A DNA stretch of 64,000 bases, taken from positions 496,001-560,000 of the forward strand of contig OY760867.2 in NCBI GenBank assembly GCA_963664035.2, written 5' to 3'. This DNA comes from G958296245 sp963664035. GTDB taxonomy: Bacteria; Chloroflexota; Dehalococcoidia; Lucifugimonadales; G958296245. The notes beneath the pieces are model-generated. The model did no database searches. It was not told the origin of the DNA and saw nothing but the letters and a program-made list of their open reading frames with translations. This document shows positions 35,122 through 42,938 of this stretch, in pieces. The position numbers were made by a program, and so were the translations under genes. Position 1 is the stretch's first letter, and the number at the start of each line of letters is the position of its first letter.

Positions 35122-35778
35122 CTATCCGGCTGCCGATACGGCGCGGGCGAAGGCCCTGATCTTGGCGGGGTCTTTGTCGCCATCGGTCTCGACGCCGGAA
35201 GAGACGTCGACCATCCAGGGGCGGACGGCGGCGATGGCGTCCGCGACGTTGTCGGGGCTGAGGCCGCCGGCGAGGACGACGTCGTAACGGGCGGCGACGC
35301 GGGCGGCTATGGACCAGTCGAAGGTCTTGCCCAGGCCGCCGAGTCTTCCCGGTTCGTACTTGTCCAGGTGGGGGGTGTGACGCGCGGCCACGACCTCCTC
35401 TACGCTGGCCATCGCGAGGCTGGCCGCCTTCTCTATGCCGAGGTCTTCCCGGACCCTGACGACCTTTATCACGGAGGCTTCCACGTCTTCCCAGTAGGCG
35501 GGAGGCTCGCCGCCACATAGCTGGGCGTACTGGAGGCCGCAACGGCGGAGAATGCGGTTCACCTCGTCGATGGGCTGGTCGGCGAATAGGCCGACGAGGG
35601 CGGGGCCTCCGTCGCCGCGGTAGCCGCGGTAGCGGTCGATTATCTCGCTGGCCTGGTCGGGCGTAAGCTGACGCCTGACGCCGTGGACGAAGTTGAACCC
35701 GATGTAGCTCGCGCCAGCCTCGGCGGCTGCGAGGGCGTTCGGGGCGTCGCGGAGGCTGCATATCTTGAACGCGGTCAC
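35122..35778 (-). CDS. trpF: Phosphoribosylanthranilate isomerase
   Basis: The protein has 218 residues from a GTG that overlaps the trpC stop. The first strand is FKICSLRD; the catalytic cysteine is kept but the usual glycine after it is serine. Other family marks are YIGFNFV, VGLFADQP, the aspartate of HLDKYEPG and LAGGLSPDNV. It isomerises phosphoribosylanthranilate in tryptophan synthesis. Only trpC accompanies it; trpE, D, B and A are not in the window. Confidence 0.88.
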   Translation of the reverse strand: MTAFKICSLRDAPNALAAAEAGASYIGFNFVHGVRRQLTPDQASEIIDRYRGYRGDGGPALVGLFADQPIDEVNRILRRCGLQYAQLCGGEPPAYWEDVEASVIKVVRVREDLGIEKAASLAMASVEEVVAARHTPHLDKYEPGRLGGLGKTFDWSIAARVAARYDVVLAGGLSPDNVADAIAAVRPWMVDVSSGVETDGDKDPAKIRAFARAVSAAG

Positions 35779-36572
35779 AGCAGCTCTCCGAGGCGCGCTC
35801 CGGGGTCGTCGGAGGTGACGAGGGCCTCGCCTACCAGGATGGCGTGCGCGCCGGCCCTCTGGACGCGGAGGACGTCATCGCGGGTGGCGATGCCGCTCTC
35901 GCTGACGATGATCTTTCCGTCGGGCGCCAAGGGCGCTAGGCGCTCGGTCGTGGCCAGGTCGGTGTCGAAGGTGCGGAGGTCGCGGTTGTTGATGCCTATC
36001 AGCTCGGCTCCGGCGTCCATGGCCGCCTGTAGCTCGGCCTCGTCGTGTACCTCCACGAGGCATTGGAGCCAGAAGACCTGGGCGAGGTCGAGCAGCTCTC
36101 CAAGCTGTTGGCGGGAGAGGGCGGCGACGATGAGGAGCAGGGAGTCGGCGCCGTGGGCGCGGGCCTCGTAGACCTGGTAGGGGTCGAAGATGAAGTCCTT
36201 GCGCAGGGTGGGGACGCCCTTGGGGCGCAGGCGCGCCGAGACGGCCTCCAGGTCGCCGATGGAGCCGTCGAAGTGGTCGGCCTCCGTGAGCACCGAGACG
36301 GCGGCTGCGCCCGCGGCGGCGTAGGCGTCGGCGATGGACACGGGGTCGAAGTCTGCACGGAGCAGGCCCTTGGAGGGGGAGCGTCTCTTGACCTCCGCGA
36401 TGACCCTGATCTCGTCGCCCATGAGCGCTCCCGCCATGTTGAGCGGGGGGGCGCTGCCGCGGGCCCGCTCCTCCAGGACGCGCAGGGGGACGGCGGCCTT
36501 GAGGCGCTCCACCTCGCGGCTCTTCGCCTCCAGTATGCGGTCCAGGATGTGGGGGGTCCGTGTCTGCGCCAA
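35775..36572 (-). CDS. trpC: Indole-3-glycerol phosphate synthase
   Basis: The protein has 265 residues, taken from TTG 36572, with GGAG 6 bases upstream. The frame runs on to 36680, but that part (VRQAHHERT...) is translated repeat DNA. Motifs are IAEVKRRSPSKG, VLTEADHFDGS, LRKDFIFDPYQV, GINNRDLRTF and VSESGI, all expected of TrpC. It closes the indole ring after the TrpF step. The GTGA overlap with trpF keeps the two steps coupled. Confidence 0.93.
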   Translation of the reverse strand: MAQTRTPHILDRILEAKSREVERLKAAVPLRVLEERARGSAPPLNMAGALMGDEIRVIAEVKRRSPSKGLLRADFDPVSIADAYAAAGAAAVSVLTEADHFDGSIGDLEAVSARLRPKGVPTLRKDFIFDPYQVYEARAHGADSLLLIVAALSRQQLGELLDLAQVFWLQCLVEVHDEAELQAAMDAGAELIGINNRDLRTFDTDLATTERLAPLAPDGKIIVSESGIATRDDVLRVQRAGAHAILVGEALVTSDDPGARLGELL

Positions 36573-36646
36573 GTCCGACTCCGTGTTCGCGGCGGGTGCG
36601 CATACATGATAACGCAGCCGGCGCGTTCCTTGTGGACAGGGCCTTT

Positions 36647-36735
36647 CCAAAGTCCGTTCGTGGTGAGCCTGTCGAACCACAGGCGGGGCCTTCGACAGGC
36701 TCTGAGCCTGCCCCGTACTCCAAGCTCAGAGTCTG
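36647..36735. repeat. Dispersed GC-rich repeat (GTGGTGAGCCTGTCGAA family), copy 1
   Basis: Contains the 30-mer CCAAAGTCCGTTC plus GTGGTGAGCCTGTCGAA (36647-36676), followed by the inverted relative CTTCGACAGGCTCTGAGCC and two direct copies of TCTGAGCCTGCCCCGTACTC / CAGAGTCTGCCCCGTACTC. Reading it in the minus strand gives the peptide VRQAHHERT, which falsely extends trpC. Confidence 0.75.
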
Positions 36736-36778
36736 CCCCGTACTCGATACGGGGCAGAACGGCCAGGCACGACCCTAT

Positions 36779-36923
36779 CCCAAATCCTCTACCTCCCACT
36801 TCAACGCCATATCTATCGGCCATCACCCCGTAGGGGGCTATCTGACATTACCGTAGGGGCTGGTTTCAAACCAGCCCTTCCCTTGCCCTGGAACGCCACC
36901 GCGATTTAGGTGGGGGATTCTGG
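36779..36923. repeat. Inverted-repeat element, copy E (complete)
   Basis: Left end CCCAAATCCTCTACCT (36779-36794), right end AGGTGGGGGATTCTGG (36908-36923), core GGGCTGGTTTCAAACCAGCCC. The left half has CCCGTAGGGGGCTATCTGACATTA inserted before a second CCGTAG. Part of an 828-base noncoding stretch (36573-37401) that also holds two GC-rich repeats and a motif cluster. Confidence 0.85.
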
Positions 36924-37065
36924 CTATCCTAACAATGAAAAAGCCCTGGTCCGGCGCTTGACCGATAGCGAACGCGTGTGCTATGCTCCTCCCATGCCGA
37001 GAAATACCAATACGAATGGAGGGGCCGTCCCCCTCAGAGCTCGCTCCGAGCACGCCCGAACGACA

Positions 37066-37180
37066 TGTAACATTCTGGTCATATCGGCGTCCCATTTCGT
37101 TAGACCAGCGTCGCATCCGAGTCACACGCTGTAACGCGAGCCAAAGCTGAACAAGACAAAATGTTACAGGTTGTTACGGA
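37066..37180. repeat. Motif cluster 2 (GTnnCATTtyG-type)
   Basis: Forward motifs TGTAACATTCTG (37066) and CGTCCCATTTCG (37088), the inverted copy CAAAATGTTACA (37157-37168, i.e. TGTAACATTTTG) and a partial TTGTTAC. Same skeleton as the clusters near 4.5 and 51.4 kb. No coding frame fits. Confidence 0.5.
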
Positions 37181-37271
37181 TACGGAGAATCTTCGCCCGC
37201 TCGACGAGCGAGTACCAATGTGACCGTCGGCCGACGCCGGGCTGACGCCCTCCGCCAGCCCCAGGCCCTTC

Positions 37272-37301
37272 CCAAAGTCCGTTCGTGGTGAGCCTGTCGA
37301 A
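37272..37301. repeat. Dispersed GC-rich repeat, copy 2
   Basis: Identical over 30 bases to 36647-36676 (CCAAAGTCCGTTCG...GCCTGTCGAA) and followed by TCAC instead of CCAC. It sits about 100 bases upstream of the radical-SAM gene. Confidence 0.8.
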
Positions 37302-37401
37302 TCACCTCGACTTTGAAAAGGCCCTGGCCTTGTGGAAATGGTCCTTGACAAGGGGGCGCGGGGTGTGCGAACATGCGTTCCTTCACTGGAGGAGGATGCT
37401 G

Positions 37402-38784
37402 ATGCTGATCAGGCGTGCGCCGGACACTTACGAGAAGATACAGGCCCTGGGCGGGATGGCTTCGGACGATATCCTATCGCGTCCGGGGCAGGCCGAGGCG
37501 GCCGGGGGGACGGGCCGCTTCGGCAAGCTCGGGGCGGGCGGACGGGACAGGGGGCCGTACTCGGCTGCCCGGAACAACCCTGCGCCGGGGGTTTACAGGT
37601 CGGCGCTGCCGAACGGGAAGTACGTCAACCTGATGCGGGTGATGTTCACGGACTTCTGCAAGATGGACTGCGCGTTCTGTCCGAACAGCCACTGGGTGCC
37701 TCGCAGGCGGTACGCCTTCAAGGTGGACGAGCTGGCGAACGCCTTCATGGATATGTACCGGCGGCACACGGTGACCGGGCTGTTCCTGAGCTCGGGGGTG
37801 GCCGGGACCGGCTCGAAGACGACCGAGAAGATGACGAAGGTCGTGGACCTCATCAGGAACAAGCACGGGTTCAAGGGCTACATCCACATGAAGGTGATGC
37901 CCGGCACGGAGGAGGAGTACGTGGAGGCGGCCTACCGGCTGGGAACGCGGCTGTCGGTGAACCTGGAGGCGCCCAACCCGGAGCTGATGAGCAAGCTGAG
38001 CGCGATGAAGGAGCATCGGCGGGACATCCTTGCGCCGATGGGGTGGATCGACCGGCTGACGCGCTCGACGACGAACGGCGCGGTGGGGCAGGCGACTCAA
38101 CTGGTGGTGGGCGCGGCTGACGAGACGGACTGGGACATCTTCGAGCGGATCGACCAGCTATACGGGCAGTGGGACCTGAAGCGGGTCTACTACGCGGCCT
38201 TCCGGCCGGTGCGGCACACGCCGTTGGAGGAGCACCCGCCGACGCCGTTGCAGCGGGAGCACCGGTTGTACCAGGTGGACTGGCTCAAGCGCGTGTACAG
38301 GTACTCGAACGAGGAGCTGAAGCTGGCGTTCGCGGACGACGGGCTGCTGCCCCTGGACGCTGACCCGAAGACGTCGATCGCGGTGTACAACCTGGACGGC
38401 TTTCCGGTGGACGTGAACGCGGCAAGCCGGGAGGAGCTTCTCAGGGTGCCGGGGGTCGGGCCGACGTCGGCGCAGCGGATCGTGGCGAACCGGCGGGGCC
38501 ACAGCATCGACACGTGGCGGGACCTGCAGGCGATGGGGGTGGTGCGCAAGCGGGCATGGCCGTTCCTGGCGCTGCCGGGACACCGTCCGCCGCGGGCGAG
38601 GCAACTGAAGATGGAGCTGTTCCGGGCGGACGCCGAGCGTCCTCGGCTGTCAGCTACGCCCGCGCGCAAGCACGGCGGTCACGCGCAGGGGACGGCGCCG
38701 TGCGGAGTGGAGCGGTCATGCACGGGCTGCCCGCTGTACGGGGCGCCGGGGCACCCGGGGTCGGAGATGGCGCGGGCGGCATAG
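37402..38784 (+). CDS. Putative DNA modification/repair radical SAM protein
   Basis: The protein has 460 residues. The radical SAM cluster motif is CKMDCAFC (C86, C90, C93; CxxxCxxC), followed by LFLSSGVAGTGSKTTE. The C-terminal part has a helix-hairpin-helix, VNAASREELLRVPGVGPTSAQRI, for DNA contact, and a cysteine pair near the end (CTGCPLYG). This matches the radical SAM family usually encoded beside a uracil-DNA glycosylase-like partner. That partner is not adjacent here. I chose the ATG at 37402, 7 bases after GGAGG; another ATG lies 6 bases earlier. Confidence 0.85.
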   Translation: MLIRRAPDTYEKIQALGGMASDDILSRPGQAEAAGGTGRFGKLGAGGRDRGPYSAARNNPAPGVYRSALPNGKYVNLMRVMFTDFCKMDCAFCPNSHWVPRRRYAFKVDELANAFMDMYRRHTVTGLFLSSGVAGTGSKTTEKMTKVVDLIRNKHGFKGYIHMKVMPGTEEEYVEAAYRLGTRLSVNLEAPNPELMSKLSAMKEHRRDILAPMGWIDRLTRSTTNGAVGQATQLVVGAADETDWDIFERIDQLYGQWDLKRVYYAAFRPVRHTPLEEHPPTPLQREHRLYQVDWLKRVYRYSNEELKLAFADDGLLPLDADPKTSIAVYNLDGFPVDVNAASREELLRVPGVGPTSAQRIVANRRGHSIDTWRDLQAMGVVRKRAWPFLALPGHRPPRARQLKMELFRADAERPRLSATPARKHGGHAQGTAPCGVERSCTGCPLYGAPGHPGSEMARAA

Positions 38785-39011
38785 GGCCACGTTGTCGCCT
38801 CAGTCTGAACATCGCAGTTCACAATAGACACGTAAGTGGACGGCTTCGGGAATGACCGCACCTCCAGATCTCGTCTCCCCGGCGCTAAGTGGCTCGGTTC
38901 CCTCATTGGGCTCTCCCCACTCATCTTGGGTGGATTGGCCCGGCTTCGGCAGAGAACCTGTAGCCGGATGAGCGTGATAGCATGAGGCCAGCGTGTCGGG
39001 GAGGAATTGCT

Positions 39012-40127
39012 ATGGCTGTGTACCGGATAACGAACCGCCAGTTTGAGCCGCTGGCAGAGACTTCCTTCGAATCCGAGCAACTCTATGAACGCTACGACCT
39101 GCAACGGATGCTGCGTGACCGGCCCGACCTTCTAGAAGAGGGGCTCTTCGTCGTCGCCGAAGAATACGGCGACTGGGAGGAGTCCAACCGTCGCATCGAC
39201 CTCCTGGCCTTGGATGGAGAGGGGCGACTTGTGGTTGTGGAGCTCAAGCGCAGCGACCAGGACAGCCTGATGGACTTGCAGGCCATCCGATACGCGGCGA
39301 TGGTCGCCAACATGACGTTGGATCAGGCCATCGACGCTCACCGCGAGTACCTCAGGGAGCGAGGGATGGATGGAGACGCCGACGACCTCATCCGCACACG
39401 CTTAGGCCAGGTCGAAGCGGAGACCAGCATAAGCACAGCCAATCCACGGATCATCCTGGTCTCCGCCAACTTTTCCAAAGAGCTCACCACGAGCGTCCTG
39501 TGGCTCAACCAGAGGGATATGCACATAACGTGCATCAGGTTGCAGCCCTACAGATCTGGAAACGAGTTGTATCTCGAGGTGAGTCAAGTGATTCCCATGC
39601 CGGCGGCGGAGGACTATATGGTCCGGTTGCGAAACCGGGAACGGGAGGCGGAAGGGCAAAGTTCTTACCAGCCAGAGACCCATGAGGGTGCTGAGGAGTT
39701 CCAGGAGGCCATCAAGACGGCCCGCGCGGACCAAAGGGAACGATTGGAGCGACTGTCCGGCTTGGCGGTGGAGCTGGAGTCGCAAGGGCTGGCAAGAATC
39801 CTCACAAGAAAAGGATCCGTCAACACGGTCCTTCGCGTCGAGCTCCCCGACATGGGCAGAGGGCTCTTCTATGTCTACAAGAATAAGGCAGGGTACGGCT
39901 ACCTCCGGTTCGGTGGCAGCCTCTTCGACAGTCACGCCCCGACATCCAAGAAGCGGATAGAGGAAATCATAAGTCCAGCGACTATTGGGCCGTCGAGCAC
40001 CTATTGGGAGTTGCCCGAAGGATTTCTCGAAGCCCTCCGCGGCGCTTACCAGGAGGCCACCAGTGGGCTCGTGGCTGGTCAAGCTAAAGCTAGCGGACAG
40101 TCGGCAACCAGTTCGTCAAGTAACTGA
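39012..40127 (+). CDS. DUF91/NucS-like PD-(D/E)xK nuclease-type protein (1)
   Basis: The protein has 371 residues, with GAGG 8 bases before the ATG. The nuclease core is RRIDLLALDGEGRLVVVELKR: D63, E77 and K79 form the D...ExK triad seen in NucS/DUF91 proteins. A charged linker (about 200-250) leads to a second domain (VLRVELPDMGRGLFYVYKNKAGYGYLRFGG). NucS acts on branched or mismatched DNA; the role here is not known. It lies alone in a lower-GC accessory block and its end overlaps the convergent higA by 12 bases. Confidence 0.75.
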   Translation: MAVYRITNRQFEPLAETSFESEQLYERYDLQRMLRDRPDLLEEGLFVVAEEYGDWEESNRRIDLLALDGEGRLVVVELKRSDQDSLMDLQAIRYAAMVANMTLDQAIDAHREYLRERGMDGDADDLIRTRLGQVEAETSISTANPRIILVSANFSKELTTSVLWLNQRDMHITCIRLQPYRSGNELYLEVSQVIPMPAAEDYMVRLRNREREAEGQSSYQPETHEGAEEFQEAIKTARADQRERLERLSGLAVELESQGLARILTRKGSVNTVLRVELPDMGRGLFYVYKNKAGYGYLRFGGSLFDSHAPTSKKRIEEIISPATIGPSSTYWELPEGFLEALRGAYQEATSGLVAGQAKASGQSATSSSSN

Positions 40128-40430
40128 ATCGTGTACAGAAGTTGCGGAGACCGCGACGCGCTCTACCTCGATGCCGTCGGCCCTGCCGAGGGCCTGCGCC
40201 AGGTCGTATGCCGCCTGCATCCGATGCCAGGTTTCCGCGCCTCCGCCGAACGCCCTGTCGAGGCGGATGGCCATCTCCGCCGAGATTCCCGAGCGTCCGT
40301 TCACGATGTTCGATAGCTGCTTGCGGCTCACCCCCAGCCTTCGCGCAGCCTCCGTGACGCTCAGGCCAAGCGGCTCCAGGCAGTCGTGGCGAACGGACAC
40401 CCCAGGGTGAGGCGGGTCCTTCATTGGCAT
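40116..40430 (-). CDS. higA: HigA-like antitoxin (XRE family)
   Basis: The protein has 104 residues. The helix-turn-helix is LSVTEAARRLGVSRKQLSNIVNGRSGISAEMAIRL, followed by FGGGAETWHRMQAAYDLAQA, the standard HigA/VapI pattern. GGAG lies 9 bases before the ATG. HigA normally follows a RelE-fold HigB and represses the operon. Here only seven final codons of a higB-like frame are left upstream, so the antitoxin is solitary. Confidence 0.85.
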   Translation of the reverse strand: MPMKDPPHPGVSVRHDCLEPLGLSVTEAARRLGVSRKQLSNIVNGRSGISAEMAIRLDRAFGGGAETWHRMQAAYDLAQALGRADGIEVERVAVSATSVHDSVT

Positions 40431-40442
40431 CTTGTTTTTCTC

Positions 40443-40466
40443 CTAGTGATAGTCGACCAAGTCACG
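40443..40466 (-). pseudogene. higB: Possible higB C-terminal remnant
   Basis: Directly upstream of higA the codons for RDLVDYH end in TAG. HigB toxins usually finish with a VDYH-like C terminus at this spacing from higA. An in-frame stop precedes the remnant and the DUF429 gene end overlaps it, so the toxin body has been replaced. The match is only seven codons. Confidence 0.35.
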
Positions 40467-41211
40467 TCATCGACCTGGGTAGAACGATCTCCATGCACAG
40501 TCCCTTGGCGTCCTTCGTAGGGCACTCTGGGAGTGTCCTGAGGCGGTCGTGATGGCGGTAGGCGGTTACGGCTGCTGCGAGCGCGTCGAGTATGTCGTCT
40601 CTGGCAACGACTTTCTTTGGGCCGAACTTGGTCCAAGCCTCGTCATATATCTCCTGGGTGTGCGGCTCCGCACTCTGGAGAACACGGAGGCGTTCAACTC
40701 TCCCTTTCGTTCGCTTCTTCGGGGATTTCATGGCCTTTCTGCCATTTAGCGCCCAGAAAAGCAGTTCGGGATGGACTTCCCGCACCAGCGGCTTCACGCT
40801 AGTGCCGCGTGCCCGAGTCGCCTCATCAACCTCGGCAATCTTGGGCGCTATCGCAAAAGTCTGCTTGCTAATCCCTTTCCCCCTCCCAATGGCTTTTCTC
40901 TCAATGGCGCAAGCAACCCGATAGTCGCACGGCTCTTGCGCCGCCTGTTGGACCGTCTGGCGGGTCGGAGTCGGGAAGACGCTCGAGGCGCGCGGGCGGC
41001 CGAGTAGCTTCCGGGCCTCGCGGTCGCAGGCGCGCCCGTTCCCGTCCTCCGGGAGGCCGATGGGGATGTCAACGAGAATGAGCCTGGCATCGGGGTAGTG
41101 GGCCAGCAGGTCGCGGAAGGCGCAGAACACCTTCGTTTCGAAGCTGTCAAGGCCGAGCCCCACGCTGAACCATCCGCCCTTGCAGCCGTCCACTCCAACG
41201 AATTGGGTCAT
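40462..41211 (-). CDS. DUF429 domain protein (predicted RNase H-like nuclease)
   Basis: The protein has 249 residues. It begins FVGVDGCKGGWFSVGL, has LILVDIPIGLPEDGNGRACDREARKLLG and a late ARDDILDALAAAVTA; acidic residues in these three blocks are the expected metal ligands of the DUF429 RNase H-like fold. The biochemical role of the family is not established. It lies between the HigA relic and a 66-codon frame, in a region of lower GC. Confidence 0.85.
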   Translation of the reverse strand: MTQFVGVDGCKGGWFSVGLGLDSFETKVFCAFRDLLAHYPDARLILVDIPIGLPEDGNGRACDREARKLLGRPRASSVFPTPTRQTVQQAAQEPCDYRVACAIERKAIGRGKGISKQTFAIAPKIAEVDEATRARGTSVKPLVREVHPELLFWALNGRKAMKSPKKRTKGRVERLRVLQSAEPHTQEIYDEAWTKFGPKKVVARDDILDALAAAVTAYRHHDRLRTLPECPTKDAKGLCMEIVLPRSMT

Positions 41212-41214
41212 CGG

Positions 41215-41415
41215 TCAATGCACCTCACTCGTTAGTTCTGATCGATTACGGGCGACAGGTTGACACTGCTGGGTAGGAGTTGGTAGTCTCTCCCTGTAAG
41301 CGCGGAGTGCCCGGAGCACGTCGTCCCGCTCAAGGGATGGACGCCGGTCATAGCCGCGCTTCTTCACGCTCCGCTCACGTTCGCCCTCGGTCATACCATT
41401 TGAAGGGCTGGGCAT
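41215..41415 (-). CDS. Small ORF upstream of the DUF429 gene
   Basis: The frame has 66 codons and ends 3 bases before the DUF429 start. The peptide is charged with a likely helix (LERDDVLRALRAYRERL). A second ATG at codon 8 could be the real start. No family is recognised and no strong ribosome site is seen, so it may be spurious. Confidence 0.3.
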   Translation of the reverse strand: MPSPSNGMTEGERERSVKKRGYDRRPSLERDDVLRALRAYRERLPTPTQQCQPVARNRSELTSEVH

Positions 41416-41453
41416 ACTTCCACGACTGAGCCTCGCGCCGTGTCGCGCTGTCC

Positions 41454-42938
41454 TTACGGGCGCCAGCGGAGGTTGGGGCGGCGGGCGGCGTTGGCCTCGT
41501 CGAGGCGGGTGTTGGGGGTGTCGTGTGGGGCGTCGTGGAGGAGGCCGGGGGAGTCGGCGGCTTCTTGGGCGATGGTCTTCATGACGTCGATGAAGTAGTC
41601 GAGGGTCTCCTTGCTCTCGGTCTCGGTGGGCTCGATCATGAGGGCCTCTTCGACGATCAGCGGGAAGTACATGGTGGGGGGGTGTACGCCGTAGTCGATG
41701 AGGCGCTTGGCGACGTCGAGGGCGGACACGCCGTGTGCGCGCTTGAGGTTTCGCGCGGAGAAGACGACCTCGTGCATGCAGTGTCGGTCGTAGGGCAGGT
41801 CGTAGTGGCCTCGTAGCTGGCTGAGGACGTAGTTGGCGTTGATGATGGCGTCGCGGCTGACGCCGCGGATGCCCTCGCCGCCGAGGGTGCGGATGTACGA
41901 GTAGGCACGCACCAGCGCGCCGAAGTTGCCGTGGAATGCGCCCATCTTGCCAATCGTCTGCGGCGGCGCGCCGAGGGTGTATGTCTCCGCGCCGTCCGGG
42001 GCCGTGTGCAACTCCACCACGGGCGTGGGCAGGAAGGGCTCCAGGCGCTCGCCGGCGATGACCGGGCCCGCGCCTGGGCCGCCGCCGCCGTGGGGCTGCG
42101 TGAAGGTCTTGTGCAGGTTGGAGTGGACGACGTCGAAGCCGAGGTCGCCCAGCTTGACGAGGCCGATGAGGGCGTTGAGGTTGGCGCCGTCGCCGTAGAC
42201 GATGCCGCCCGCGCCGCGTACGACGCGCATCACCTCCAGGATGTTGGTGTCGAAGAGGCCGAGGGTGCTGGGCTGCGTGAGCATGAAGCCGGCCAGGTCG
42301 TCTCCGACGGCGGCCTGGAGGGCCGCGAGGTCGGTGTTGCCGTTGTCGTCGGACGGGATGGGGACGACCTCGAAGCCAGCCATGGCGGCGGAGGCTGGGT
42401 TGGTCCCGTGGGCGCTGTCCGGGATGAGCACCTTGGTGCGGCCGGTATCGCCGTTGGCTAGGTGGTAGGCCCTGGTCATGAGCATCCCGGCGAGCTCGCC
42501 CTCGGCGCCTGCCATCGGGGCCAGGGATGCGCCCGCCATGCCGGTCATCTCGGCGAGGTAGCCCTGTAGCTGGTACATCAGCTTGAGGGCGCCCTGCACG
42601 GTGGCCTCGGGCTGGAGGGGGTGGACCTCGGACATGCCGGGCATCCCTGCCATCTCGTCGTCCAGCTTGGGGTTGTACTTCATCGTACAGCTACCGAGGG
42701 GGTAGAAGTTGTGGTCGATGGAGAAGTTGGACTGGCTCATCTGGGAGAAGTAGCGGACGATCTCGCCCTCGCTGACCTCGGGCATGGGCAGGTCGTCCCT
42801 GAGCATCTCGGCCGGGGGGGCTTGCTGCTCGGGGACGTCGAGGGGCGGCAGGGTGGAGCCGACGCGGCCCGGCACGCTGCGCTCCATGAGCAGACGCCTG
42901 TTCAGGGCCTGGAGGTCGTGCTTCGGGGCGGTCGTCAT
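41454..42938 (-). CDS. gcvPB: Glycine dehydrogenase (decarboxylating) subunit 2
   Basis: The protein has 494 residues from ATG 42938, which overlaps the gcvPA stop (ATGA). PLP is bound at K277 in SNLHKTFTQPHGGG; HGTNPASAAMAG and YPLGSCTMKYNP are other family blocks. This is the two-subunit form of the P protein, which decarboxylates glycine and hands the aminomethyl group to GcvH. The frame is open far upstream of the ATG, but that part is gcvPA in another frame. It is the last gene of the gcv run. Confidence 0.95.
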   Translation of the reverse strand: MTTAPKHDLQALNRRLLMERSVPGRVGSTLPPLDVPEQQAPPAEMLRDDLPMPEVSEGEIVRYFSQMSQSNFSIDHNFYPLGSCTMKYNPKLDDEMAGMPGMSEVHPLQPEATVQGALKLMYQLQGYLAEMTGMAGASLAPMAGAEGELAGMLMTRAYHLANGDTGRTKVLIPDSAHGTNPASAAMAGFEVVPIPSDDNGNTDLAALQAAVGDDLAGFMLTQPSTLGLFDTNILEVMRVVRGAGGIVYGDGANLNALIGLVKLGDLGFDVVHSNLHKTFTQPHGGGGPGAGPVIAGERLEPFLPTPVVELHTAPDGAETYTLGAPPQTIGKMGAFHGNFGALVRAYSYIRTLGGEGIRGVSRDAIINANYVLSQLRGHYDLPYDRHCMHEVVFSARNLKRAHGVSALDVAKRLIDYGVHPPTMYFPLIVEEALMIEPTETESKETLDYFIDVMKTIAQEAADSPGLLHDAPHDTPNTRLDEANAARRPNLRWRP

